NCBI RefSeq assembly: GCF_001511835.1 | Contig: NZ_LN997848.1 | Span: 1,178,001-1,242,000, forward strand | Direction: 5' to 3' | Source: Magnetospirillum sp. XM-1 | GTDB lineage: Bacteria; Pseudomonadota; Alphaproteobacteria; Rhodospirillales; Magnetospirillaceae | DNA length: 64,000 nucleotides | Part shown: positions 56,594 to 64,000 of the stretch, in pieces | How positions within the stretch are numbered: the stretch's first letter is position 1 | Layout of the letters: the number at the start of each line of letters is the position of its first letter | Notes under the pieces: generated by a model | Told to the model about the DNA's origin: nothing | Databases searched by the model: none | Seen by the model: only the letters and a program-made list of their open reading frames with translations | Translations under genes and position numbers: made by a program

Positions 56594-58272
56594 GTCGGGT
56601 CGATCCGTTTGACCATTTGCAACAGGTTGCCGATTCCGGGCGGCGGGGCCAGGAAATCGACGTGATCCATGATCGAGCGCATCAGGTGGGTGCCCAATCC
56701 CCCCGGCCGCACCTCGTCCAGCGGCCTGGGTTGGATTTTAGCCACATCCACGGCCGGAGCGAAATCCATAAGTCGTATGACCAGTCGATCATTGTCGCGA
56801 TTCAGGTGAACCACGATGTCGCCATCCGTACCGCGATAGGCGTGGCGGATGATGTTCTGGCAGGCTTCGTCCACCGCCAGGACCACGTCGCCCACCATGG
56901 ATTCGCCGCAGCCCATGGCGCGGGCCGCGCCGCCCACCGCGGCGCGGATGGAGGACAGCTCGTCGGGACGGGCGGGGTAGCGGCGTTCGAATTCGGCGGT
57001 TTCGGATATGGGCGGACGCTCGCGGCGGTCCTCGATCACCACCAGGGTGATGTCGTCCCTGAGCGAGCCGCTGTCGTCGAGCGAGCGCACCACCGAGTCC
57101 AGGCGCAGACCGGCCGGCAGGTCGGCAAAACTCTGGAGCAGCGCGCGGGCGCCCTCGTTCTCCAGCATGCCGTCATGGCGCGAGCGGGCCTCGGTCAGCC
57201 CGTCGGTGAAGAGGTAGAGGCAGCCGCCGTCCAGATCGACCACGCTTTCCGGGCAGCCGTCGGCGAACAGCTCGACGGCGATGCCCAGCGGCGGCATGTC
57301 GCCCTCGATGGGGGTGAAGATGCCGTCCTTCAGCAGCAGCGGCGGCTCGTGCCCGGCGATGGCCAGGGTCACCCGGCCCATGGCCGGATCGAACACGCCG
57401 GCGGCCATGGTGACGAACATGCCGGGCATGCGGGTTTCCAGCATCTCGGAATTGATGGCGGCCAGCACGGCGCCTGGGCCCGCCTCGCGCTTGACGAGGC
57501 AGCGGAACAGGCTGGCGGTCTTGGCCATCAGCAGCGAGGCCTTCATGCCCTTGCCCGCCACGTCGCCGATGGCAAACGCGATGCGCCCGTCGGCCAGCGG
57601 CATGATCTCGTAGAAATCGCCCGACACGCCGCTGGCGGCCAGATTGATGCCGTGGATGGGGGAATCGCCGGGCAATTCGCCGGGCAGCATGGCCCGCTGG
57701 ATCTCGGCGGCCAGTTCCAGCTCGCGCTTCAGGCTCTGCTGCTCGGCCATGTCGGCCACCAGCCGGGCGTTGATCAGGGCCAGGGCCGAACTGGCGGCCA
57801 GCGCCTGCAGCAGCCGCGAATCCGTCTGGGTGAAGGCATCGCCGCTGACCTTGTTGAACAGCTCGATGGCGCCGAGCCGCTGGCCCCGCGCCGACATGGG
57901 GGCGCACAGGATGGAGCGGGTCTCGAAGCCGGTGGCGGCGTCGATGGACCGTGCGAAGTCGGGGTCGCGCCTGGTGTCCTTCACCAGTTGCGGCACGCCG
58001 AGGTCGATGGTGCGCCCGACGATGCCGGTTCCCGGCGACAGCCTGAGGCCCCTGACGTCCACCGGTCCGATATTGGCGCGGCACACCAACTCGCCCGTGT
58101 CCTCGTCGACCAGGAACAGCGAGGCGGCCTCGGCGCCCAGCCGCTTGGCGATGCGCTCCAGGCCCAGGTGCAGCGTGGCCTCGACGTCGTGGGACTGGAC
58201 GAAATCACCGGTCATCTCGACGATCAGGTCGAGATGGCTGGCGGATTCGGTCTCGGGAAGCGGGCTCGGCAT
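56590..58272 (-). CDS. GAF - SpoIIE (PP2C-type) phosphatase - RsbW-like kinase fusion
   Basis: 560 residues, soluble. GAF sensor domain, about 15-170 (SLFLVDEDTGELVCRANIGP, GIVGRTI). SpoIIE/RsbU phosphatase, about 185-405, with metal-binding SGDFYEIMPL (Asp219), FAIGDVAGKGMKASLLMA (Asp237), LFTDGLTEARS and RDDITLVVIED. The C-terminal HATPase of RsbW/SpoIIAB type, about 425-555, has VVLAVDEACQNIIRHAYRG and GGLGTHLMRSIMDHVDF. Phosphatase and anti-sigma-type kinase on one chain can set the phosphorylation of a STAS partner, and the next gene encodes one. A signal sensed by GAF probably sets the balance. Confidence 0.93.
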   Translation of the reverse strand: MPSPLPETESASHLDLIVEMTGDFVQSHDVEATLHLGLERIAKRLGAEAASLFLVDEDTGELVCRANIGPVDVRGLRLSPGTGIVGRTIDLGVPQLVKDTRRDPDFARSIDAATGFETRSILCAPMSARGQRLGAIELFNKVSGDAFTQTDSRLLQALAASSALALINARLVADMAEQQSLKRELELAAEIQRAMLPGELPGDSPIHGINLAASGVSGDFYEIMPLADGRIAFAIGDVAGKGMKASLLMAKTASLFRCLVKREAGPGAVLAAINSEMLETRMPGMFVTMAAGVFDPAMGRVTLAIAGHEPPLLLKDGIFTPIEGDMPPLGIAVELFADGCPESVVDLDGGCLYLFTDGLTEARSRHDGMLENEGARALLQSFADLPAGLRLDSVVRSLDDSGSLRDDITLVVIEDRRERPPISETAEFERRYPARPDELSSIRAAVGGAARAMGCGESMVGDVVLAVDEACQNIIRHAYRGTDGDIVVHLNRDNDRLVIRLMDFAPAVDVAKIQPRPLDEVRPGGLGTHLMRSIMDHVDFLAPPPGIGNLLQMVKRIDPT

Positions 58273-58417
58273 GGCCCTATCATGCCAAGGACTCGGGAAA
58301 CGGCCAAACGGATAGATGAAGCCGCCGCCTATTCAAAAAAATATGCACGCGGGGCTCGACTTTCCCCGTTCTGCCCGTGTAAAGGGAGGGCGGGACGGGA
58401 AGGCCGAGTTGGGGCTG

Positions 58418-58639
58418 ATGATGTTGTTTTCGCGAGGCAAGGGCGGTCCGACGATCGAGCCCGGCGACGTTTTTCACAAGCTTGGTACGTATGGCAGCGA
58501 TTGGACGGTGGAGCGGGTCTTCGACTACCCCGACATTCCCCGCCATGTCCGCCTGATCGACCGGGGCAGCGGCCGCACCATGACGGTGGCCGCCGACATG
58601 CTGCTCGATCCCGACAATTTCGTCAGGCGCAAGGCCTGA
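58418..58639 (+). CDS. Small protein of unknown function
   Basis: 73 residues from ATG 58418; the frame extends to 58316, but the extra residues look non-conserved. The body (TIEPGDVFHKLGTYGSDWTV, RVFDYPDIPRHVRLID) looks like a small beta-barrel with no signal or membrane helix. No strong ribosome-binding site is present for either start. Its stop directly abuts the stop of the convergent lipoprotein gene. Confidence 0.6.
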   Translation: MMLFSRGKGGPTIEPGDVFHKLGTYGSDWTVERVFDYPDIPRHVRLIDRGSGRTMTVAADMLLDPDNFVRRKA

Positions 58640-59050
58640 TCACGGCGGCCGGCAATCCAGGCTGCCGGCCAGGTGCTTTTCGATCAGCGGCGGGTAGTCG
58701 TAGACCAGCACGCTGTCGCGCTGAGAGATGGCGACCTCGGTGTCGTTGCCCTTGCGCGTGAAGTCCACCACCAGGAAGGTCTCGGTGCGGAACACCGCCT
58801 CCAGCTCGCCCACCAGCTCGGCGCGGCTGCCATTGGCGGTGATGTTGCAGCGGTAATGATAGTTGGGGCCGCGCGCGCACCACGACAGCATGCGCGCCAC
58901 CTTGGGGCAGGCGTTGGAGGGGCTCACGCTGGTGCGCAGGCTGACCTTGCGGTCGGCGTTGGCGCGCGCTTCCTCGGGGGTGCGGTCCGGTGTGACCAGG
59001 GAGCAGCCCCCCAGGGCCAGCGCCGCGGCAAGGATGACAGGCAATCTCAT
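58640..59050 (-). CDS. Small lipoprotein of unknown function
   Basis: 136 residues with lipobox ALGGC (Cys16). The mature part has four cysteines (NACPKVARM, SWCARG, YRCNIT and a final LDCRPP), suggesting two disulfides in the periplasm. No known family is evident. It is monocistronic and convergent with the small gene at 58418. Confidence 0.8.
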   Translation of the reverse strand: MRLPVILAAALALGGCSLVTPDRTPEEARANADRKVSLRTSVSPSNACPKVARMLSWCARGPNYHYRCNITANGSRAELVGELEAVFRTETFLVVDFTRKGNDTEVAISQRDSVLVYDYPPLIEKHLAGSLDCRPP

Positions 59051-59118
59051 GGAAATTCCGATACAGCCTGACCGAATCCTAGCCGGGATTGCATTGGAAC
59101 GGAACTAGGGTTTTCACC

Positions 59119-59913
59119 CTAGGACTCTTGGGTGGCGCCCAGCATGGCCGCCACGACGCTGGTCAGGCGGATCAGATCGCCATCGCGCGACAGCCGGTGG
59201 TCGCCGTCCTTGACCAGGATGACCTCCACCTGTTCCGAGGCCAGGCAGTCGGCGAGGCGCAGGGCGGTCTGCCAGGGCACGTCGGCGTCCTTCTGCCCCT
59301 GAATCAGCCGGACCGGGCAGTGCAACTGGATCAGGTCGCGCAGCAGCAGGTGATTGCGCCCGTCCTCGATCAGCGAGCGGTGGACGCGCCAGGGATTGTC
59401 CGGCTCGTAGCAATTGGGCAGTTCCAGCTCGCCGGTTTCCATCAGGGTGCGGCGCTGCTCGAAGGTGAAGTCCTGCCACATCAGGTCCTCGGTGAAGTCG
59501 GGGGCGGCGGCCACGCCCACGATTCCGGCCACCCGGTCGCGCAGCTCCAGCGCGGCGAGCAGGGAGACCCAGCCGCCCAGGCTGGAGCCCACCAGGACCT
59601 GCGGCCCCTCGGTCAGGTCCCGGATCACCGCCACCGCGTCGGCCGCCCAGCGCCCGACGGTGCCGAAGAGGACGTCGCCCGAGGATTTGCCATGGCCGTA
59701 ATAATCGAAGCGAAGGAAGGCGCGGCCTTGGCCGCGGCACATCTCCTCCAGCGCCAGGGCCTTGGTCCCTTCCATGTCGGAATGGTAGCCGTGCAGGAAC
59801 ACCACGCCGGGAGTCTTGCCTTCCAGCCTGCGGTAAGCGATTGTCGCGCCGTCGGGGCGTGTTAGTATCCCGCCGCCCGCCGGGTTTTGCCCGTTTTTCG
59901 AGTTCACTGTCAT
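59119..59913 (-). CDS. Alpha/beta hydrolase
   Basis: 264 residues from ATG 59913; an earlier in-frame ATG at 59931 shares its CATG with the start of the divergent glycosyltransferase. The fold shows VVFLHGYHSDMEGTKA (oxyanion loop), the nucleophile elbow VGSSLGGWVSLLAALEL and late acids before DGDHRLSRDGD with the catalytic His. It resembles the ABHD10-type thioesterase/esterase group. The substrate is unknown. Confidence 0.9.
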   Translation of the reverse strand: MTVNSKNGQNPAGGGILTRPDGATIAYRRLEGKTPGVVFLHGYHSDMEGTKALALEEMCRGQGRAFLRFDYYGHGKSSGDVLFGTVGRWAADAVAVIRDLTEGPQVLVGSSLGGWVSLLAALELRDRVAGIVGVAAAPDFTEDLMWQDFTFEQRRTLMETGELELPNCYEPDNPWRVHRSLIEDGRNHLLLRDLIQLHCPVRLIQGQKDADVPWQTALRLADCLASEQVEVILVKDGDHRLSRDGDLIRLTSVVAAMLGATQES

Positions 59914-59929
59914 CGCTTTCGGAAAACCC

Positions 59930-61135
59930 ATGGATCACGTTGCCCCCATCGAAGCGCCATCCCCGGCCGTTCGTCAACCGGTCGTGTTGCAGGTGCTGCC
60001 CGCCCTGGTGACCGGAGGGGTGGAGCGCGGCACCGTGGACATGGCCGTGGCCCTGGCCGAAGCCGGGTGGACGGCCATCGTCGCCTCCGAGGGCGGCCCC
60101 ATGGTGCGCGAGCTGACCCGCGCCGGGGCGATTCACATCACCCTGCCGCTGGCCTCGAAGAATCCCCTGACCATCCGTTCCAACGCGCTGAAGCTGGCCG
60201 ATCTGATTGCCACCCATCAGGTGGACATCGTCCACGCCCGCTCGCGCGCGCCGGCCTGGAGCGCCTGGATCGCCGCCCAGGCCACCGGCGCCCATTACGT
60301 CACCACCTTCCACGGCACCTACAATCTCGGCTGGTTCGGGTTGAAGCAGAAGTACAACGCCGTGATGACCAGGGGCGAGCGGGTGATCGCCATCTCGGAC
60401 TTCATCGCCGAGCATGCGCGCCGCATCTACGGCCTGGAGGCGGACCGGGTCCGCGTGGTCCATCGCGGCATCGACATGACCCGTTTCGACCCCGCCCGCG
60501 TCAGCCCCGAGCGCATCATCCAGCTGGCCCAGAAGTGGCGCCTGCCCGACGGCTATCAGGTCATCATGCTGCCCGGCCGCCTGACCCGCTGGAAGGGACA
60601 GGCGGTGCTGATCGAGGCCCTGGCCCTCTTGGGCCGCCACGACGTGCGCTGTCTGCTGGTGGGCTCGGACCAGGGCCGCACCGGCTACCGCGAGGAACTG
60701 GTGGAGCTGATCAAGCGCCGCGACCTCACCGACGTGGTCCATCTGGCCGACGAGTGCAGCGACATGCCCGCCGCCTACATGCTGACCGACGTGGTGGTGT
60801 CGGCCTCCACCGACCCGGAAGCCTTCGGCCGCATCGCCGTCGAGGGCCAGGCCATGGGCCGTCCGGTGATTGCCACCGCCCACGGCGCCACCGACGAGAC
60901 TGTGCTGCCCGGCCGGACCGGCTGGCTGACCGCGCCGGGCGACGCCGCTGCCTTGGCCCAGGCGCTCGACCGCTTCCTGGCGCTGTCGGCCGAGGAGCGC
61001 GACCTGATGGCCAAGGACGCCATGGATTTCGTGCGCTCGAAGTTCTCGAAGGAGAGCATGTGCGCCAGCACGCTCGACGTCTATCGCGAGGTGCTGGGCA
61101 TGGACCCGGTTCCGATCGCTTCCGGGGAATCGTGA
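59930..61135 (+). CDS. Glycosyltransferase family 4
   Basis: 401 residues, GT-B fold. The N-terminal domain has VLPALVTGGVERGTVDMAVA and TFHGTYNLGWFGLKQKYNAV. The C-terminal domain has LPGRLTRWKGQAVLIEAL and the nucleotide-sugar E-X7-E region in STDPEAFGRIAVEGQAMGRP. It transfers a sugar to a glycan, most likely lipopolysaccharide or an exopolysaccharide, given the neighbouring GT9 gene whose start it overlaps by 4 bp (GTGA). Confidence 0.94.
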   Translation: MDHVAPIEAPSPAVRQPVVLQVLPALVTGGVERGTVDMAVALAEAGWTAIVASEGGPMVRELTRAGAIHITLPLASKNPLTIRSNALKLADLIATHQVDIVHARSRAPAWSAWIAAQATGAHYVTTFHGTYNLGWFGLKQKYNAVMTRGERVIAISDFIAEHARRIYGLEADRVRVVHRGIDMTRFDPARVSPERIIQLAQKWRLPDGYQVIMLPGRLTRWKGQAVLIEALALLGRHDVRCLLVGSDQGRTGYREELVELIKRRDLTDVVHLADECSDMPAAYMLTDVVVSASTDPEAFGRIAVEGQAMGRPVIATAHGATDETVLPGRTGWLTAPGDAAALAQALDRFLALSAEERDLMAKDAMDFVRSKFSKESMCASTLDVYREVLGMDPVPIASGES

Positions 61136-62064
61136 GCGCTTCGCCAAAAATTCTCGTCATCAAACTCGGCGCGCTCGGCGATTTCGTCCAGGCCATGGGG
61201 CCCTTCGCCGCCATCCGGGCATATCACCCGTCCGCCCACATCACCCTGCTCACCACCAGACCCTTTGCCGAGCTGGCCGGCGCCTGCCCGTGGTTCGACG
61301 AGGTCTGGCTGGACGACAAGCCGCCGCTGTGGCGCCTCGACAAGGTGCTGGCCCTGGCCGGCCGCCTGCGCGGCGGGCATTTCGAGCGGGTCTACGACCT
61401 GCAGACCTCGGACCGCTCGTCCTGGTATTTCCGTTTGCTGGGCAAAGGGGTGGAATGGTCGGGCATCGCCAAGGGCTGCTCGCATCCCCATGCCAACCCC
61501 CAGCGGGATTTCATGCACACCATCGAGCGCCAGCGCGAGCAACTGGCCATGGCCGGCATCAATAAAGTGCCGCCCCCCGACCTCGCCTGGGCCGAGGCCG
61601 TGCCGGGCCGCTTCGACATCCCCGGTCGCTTCGTGCTGCTGGTGCCGGGCGGCGCCCCCCACCGTCCCGCCAAGCGCTGGCCGGTGGAGCGTTTCGCCCG
61701 ATCGGCCTGCTGGCTGGTGGAACGGGGCTTCACGCCCGTCCTGCTGGGCACGAATAAGGAGCGGGCCGAGATCGAAGTCATCACCGCCGCCTGTCCCCAG
61801 GCGGTGGACCTGGGCGGGCGCACCGGACTACCCGACATCATCGCCCTGGCGCGCCGCGCCGAGGCGGCCTTGGGCAACGACACCGGCCCCATGCATCTGA
61901 TCGCCGCCGGCGGCTGTCCCTCGGTGGTGCTGTTCTCCCACGAGTCCGACCCCAGCCTGTGCGCGCCCAGGGGCAACGTCACCGTGCTGCGCCGCCCGTC
62001 GCTGGCCGAGCTGGGCGAAACAGAGGTGGAGGCGGCGCTGGATGGGATGTTGCCCGCGCCTTGA
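61132..62064 (+). CDS. Glycosyltransferase family 9 (heptosyltransferase-like)
   Basis: 310 residues from GTG 61132. GT9 features are [40 protein letters not shown] and [20 protein letters not shown]. This family adds heptose or related sugars to the lipopolysaccharide core. It is coupled to the GT4 gene. A 64-bp spacer separates it from thrS. Confidence 0.93.
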   Translation: MSASPKILVIKLGALGDFVQAMGPFAAIRAYHPSAHITLLTTRPFAELAGACPWFDEVWLDDKPPLWRLDKVLALAGRLRGGHFERVYDLQTSDRSSWYFRLLGKGVEWSGIAKGCSHPHANPQRDFMHTIERQREQLAMAGINKVPPPDLAWAEAVPGRFDIPGRFVLLVPGGAPHRPAKRWPVERFARSACWLVERGFTPVLLGTNKERAEIEVITAACPQAVDLGGRTGLPDIIALARRAEAALGNDTGPMHLIAAGGCPSVVLFSHESDPSLCAPRGNVTVLRRPSLAELGETEVEAALDGMLPAP

Positions 62065-62128
62065 CTTAGGTGCGTTTCTCCTTAGACTCCCTCCCCCTGA
62101 TTTGTTCCCACGCGTGAAAGAGAGTGTC

Positions 62129-64000
62129 ATGGTCGCCATCACCCTGCCCGACGGCAAGGTTCGCCAATTCGATCACCCGGTGACGGGTCTGGACGTGGCA
62201 AAGGATATCGGCCCCGGTCTGGCCAAGGCGGCGCTGGCCATCACTATCGACGGCGAGATGAAGGATCTCCTCACGCTGATCGATCGCGACGTGAACCTCT
62301 CCATCATCACCGCCAAAAGCGGCCAGGACGCGCTGGAGCTGCTGCGCCACGACGCCGCCCACGTCATGGCCGAGGCGGTGAAGGAGCTGTATCCCGAGAC
62401 CCAGGTCACCATCGGCCCGTCTATTGAGAACGGCTTCTACTACGACTTCGCCCGCCCCACCCCCTTCACCCCCGACGATCTGGCCAAGATCGAGCAGCGC
62501 ATGGCCGAGATCGTCGACCGCGACGAGGCCATCACCCGCGAGGAATGGGACCGCGACGCGGCGGTGAAGTTCTTCGAGGATGCCGGCGAGAAGTACAAGG
62601 CGGAGATCATCGCCTCGATCCCCGCCGACCAGAAGATCGGCCTTTACCGCCAGGGCAATTTCATCGATCTGTGCCGCGGCCCGCATCTTCCCAGCACCGC
62701 CAAGCTGGGCAAGGCCTTCAAGCTGATGAAGCTGGCCGGCGCCTATTGGCGCGGCGATTCCCGCAACGAGATGCTGCAGCGCATCTACGGCACCGCCTGG
62801 TTCGACAAGAAGGACCTGGACGGCTATCTCCACATGCTGGAGGAAGCGGAAAAGCGCGACCACCGCCGCCTGGGCCGCGAGATGGAGCTGTTCCACCAGC
62901 AGGAAGAGGCCGCCGGTTCGGTGTTCTGGCACAAGAAGGGCTGGACGCTCTACCGGGCCGTCGAGGCCTATATGCGCCGCCGCCTGGAAGCCAACAACTA
63001 CGAGGAAGTGAAGACCCCGCAGCTGGTGGACTTCTCCCTGTGGGAGGCCTCGGGCCACGCCGACAAGTTCTCCGAGTCCATGTTTACCATCCGGACCCAG
63101 GACGAGCGCCATCTGGCGGTCAAGCCCATGAACTGCCCCTGCCACGTGCAGATCTTCCGCCAGGGCATCAAGAGCTACCGCGACCTGCCGCTGCGCATGG
63201 CCGAGTTCGGCTCGTGCCACCGCTATGAACCGTCGGGCGCGCTGCACGGCATCATGCGGGTGCGCGCCTTCACCCAGGACGACGCCCACATCTTCTGCAC
63301 CGAGGACCAGATCACCTCGGAGACCATCGCCTTCTGCCAGCTGCTGAAGGAGGTCTACACCGATTTCGGCTTCACCGACGTGCGGGTCAAGTTCTCGGAC
63401 CGCCCGGCCAAGCGGGCCGGCTCGGACGAGACCTGGGACAAGGCCGAGGGTGCGCTGCTGGAGGCCTCCAAGGCCGCCGGCCTGGAGACCACGCTCAATC
63501 CCGGCGAGGGTGCCTTCTACGGCCCCAAGCTGGAATTCGTGCTGCGTGACGCCATCGGCCGCGACTGGCAGTGCGGCACGCTGCAGGTGGACTTCGTGCT
63601 GCCCGAGCGTCTGGACGCGGCTTACGTGGCCGAGGACGGCACCAAGAAGCGCCCGGTCATGCTGCACCGGGCCATCCTGGGCTCGTTCGAGCGCTTCCTC
63701 GGCATCCTGATCGAGAATTTCGCCGGGCGCTTCCCCCTGTGGCTGGCTCCCACCCAGGTGGTGGTCGCCACCATCGTGTCGGAAGCCGACGATTTCGCCC
63801 GCGAGGTCGAGGCTAGTCTCAAGGCCGCCGGCCTTCGGGTCGAGTTGGACTTGCGCAACGAGAAGATCAACTACAAGGTCCGCGAACATTCGGTGGCCAA
63901 GGTGCCGGTGATGCTGGTGGTCGGCAAGCGCGAGGCCGAAAGCCGCCAGGTGGCGATCCGCCGTCTGGGCAGCCAGAACCAAGAAATTGTTGCGCTGGAG
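62129..64000 (+). CDS. thrS: Threonyl-tRNA synthetase (3' end beyond window)
   Basis: 624 codons are present and the frame is open at the window edge; the family is about 640 residues, so only the last few are missing. The TGS domain opens the protein ([20 protein letters not shown]). The editing domain has [13 protein letters not shown]. The class II core has the zinc-site [10 protein letters not shown], motif 2 [19 protein letters not shown] and motif 3 [20 protein letters not shown]. The anticodon-binding domain is visible to [17 protein letters not shown]. Confidence 0.97.
   Translation, partial: MVAITLPDGKVRQFDHPVTGLDVAKDIGPGLAKAALAITIDGEMKDLLTLIDRDVNLSIITAKSGQDALELLRHDAAHVMAEAVKELYPETQVTIGPSIENGFYYDFARPTPFTPDDLAKIEQRMAEIVDRDEAITREEWDRDAAVKFFEDAGEKYKAEIIASIPADQKIGLYRQGNFIDLCRGPHLPSTAKLGKAFKLMKLAGAYWRGDSRNEMLQRIYGTAWFDKKDLDGYLHMLEEAEKRDHRRLGREMELFHQQEEAAGSVFWHKKGWTLYRAVEAYMRRRLEANNYEEVKTPQLVDFSLWEASGHADKFSESMFTIRTQDERHLAVKPMNCPCHVQIFRQGIKSYRDLPLRMAEFGSCHRYEPSGALHGIMRVRAFTQDDAHIFCTEDQITSETIAFCQLLKEVYTDFGFTDVRVKFSDRPAKRAGSDETWDKAEGALLEASKAAGLETTLNPGEGAFYGPKLEFVLRDAIGRDWQCGTLQVDFVLPERLDAAYVAEDGTKKRPVMLHRAILGSFERFLGILIENFAGRFPLWLAPTQVVVATIVSEADDFAREVEASLKAAGLRVELDLRNEKINYKVREHSVAKVPVMLVVGKREAESRQVAIRRLGSQNQEIVALE

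Noticed and set aside
62066..63982. 638-codon minus-strand frame opposite thrS
   Set aside because: The plus strand carries all synthetase motifs; the antisense frame has a GC-skew composition.

Overview
The window looks like core chromosome of a high-GC, spirillum-type alphaproteobacterium of the Rhodospirillales, most probably Magnetospirillum or a close relative. This rests on the gene families (ethylmalonyl-CoA pathway enzymes, the alphaproteobacterial phosphotransferase ChpT, a hybrid CheA operon, early-cobalt B12 genes) and on uniform high-GC coding. No database search was possible. I see no insertion sequence, prophage, integrase, CRISPR array, rRNA or tRNA, and no magnetosome gene. 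Coding density is very high: many genes overlap by 1-32 bp and no gene-free stretch exceeds about 220 bp.

Layout. 1-1013: a truncated secreted M23 peptidase and an anchored protein of unknown function (minus strand). 1180-4650: a large flavoprotein that looks like a fusion of the two subunits of the electron-bifurcating transhydrogenase Nfn. 4718-8381: a nucleoside-recognition (Gate) membrane protein and mutS. 8519-12872: a small stress-type protein, malic enzyme maeB and a PhoR-like kinase. 12841-14753: a Bcr/CflA efflux pump and a YgjP-type metallopeptidase. 14841-22684: cobalamin genes cobQ, cobD, cbiX, cbiC, cobL, cobI and a cbiG-cobJ fusion. 22754-30619: an M48 lipoprotein protease, then a minus-strand run gpmI-envC-ctpA-divergent polysaccharide deacetylase-rppH. 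30695-32308: two proteins of unknown function. 32451-37641: the ethylmalonyl-CoA enzymes mcd and ccr (minus) divergent from ecm (plus). 37852-40865: arsC-like, mscS, recX and an ABC-2 permease. 40984-43963: argD-argF-hslO. 44029-45067: a lipoprotein and rpmB. 45273-51673: the chemotaxis operon cheA-cheW-cheY-cheB-cheR preceded by chpT. 51737-58272: one overlapping minus-strand operon of a GAF/SpoIIE-phosphatase/RsbW-like protein, a STAS protein, an Mla-type lipid ABC transporter (permease, ATPase, MCE protein, PqiC-like lipoprotein) and an RNA uracil methyltransferase. 58418-59913: two small unknown genes and an alpha/beta hydrolase. 59930-64000: two glycosyltransferases and the start of thrS.

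How parts fit together. Ecm is an adenosylcobalamin enzyme, so the B12 cluster supplies a cofactor used by a pathway in the same window. Ccr consumes NADPH, which malic enzyme and possibly the Nfn-like protein could provide. Two regulatory arrangements stand out: chpT next to the chemotaxis operon, and a complete partner-switch pair (phosphatase/kinase plus STAS) translationally chained to a lipid transporter. The second is my best candidate for an undescribed system. The Nfn-like fusion is the next.
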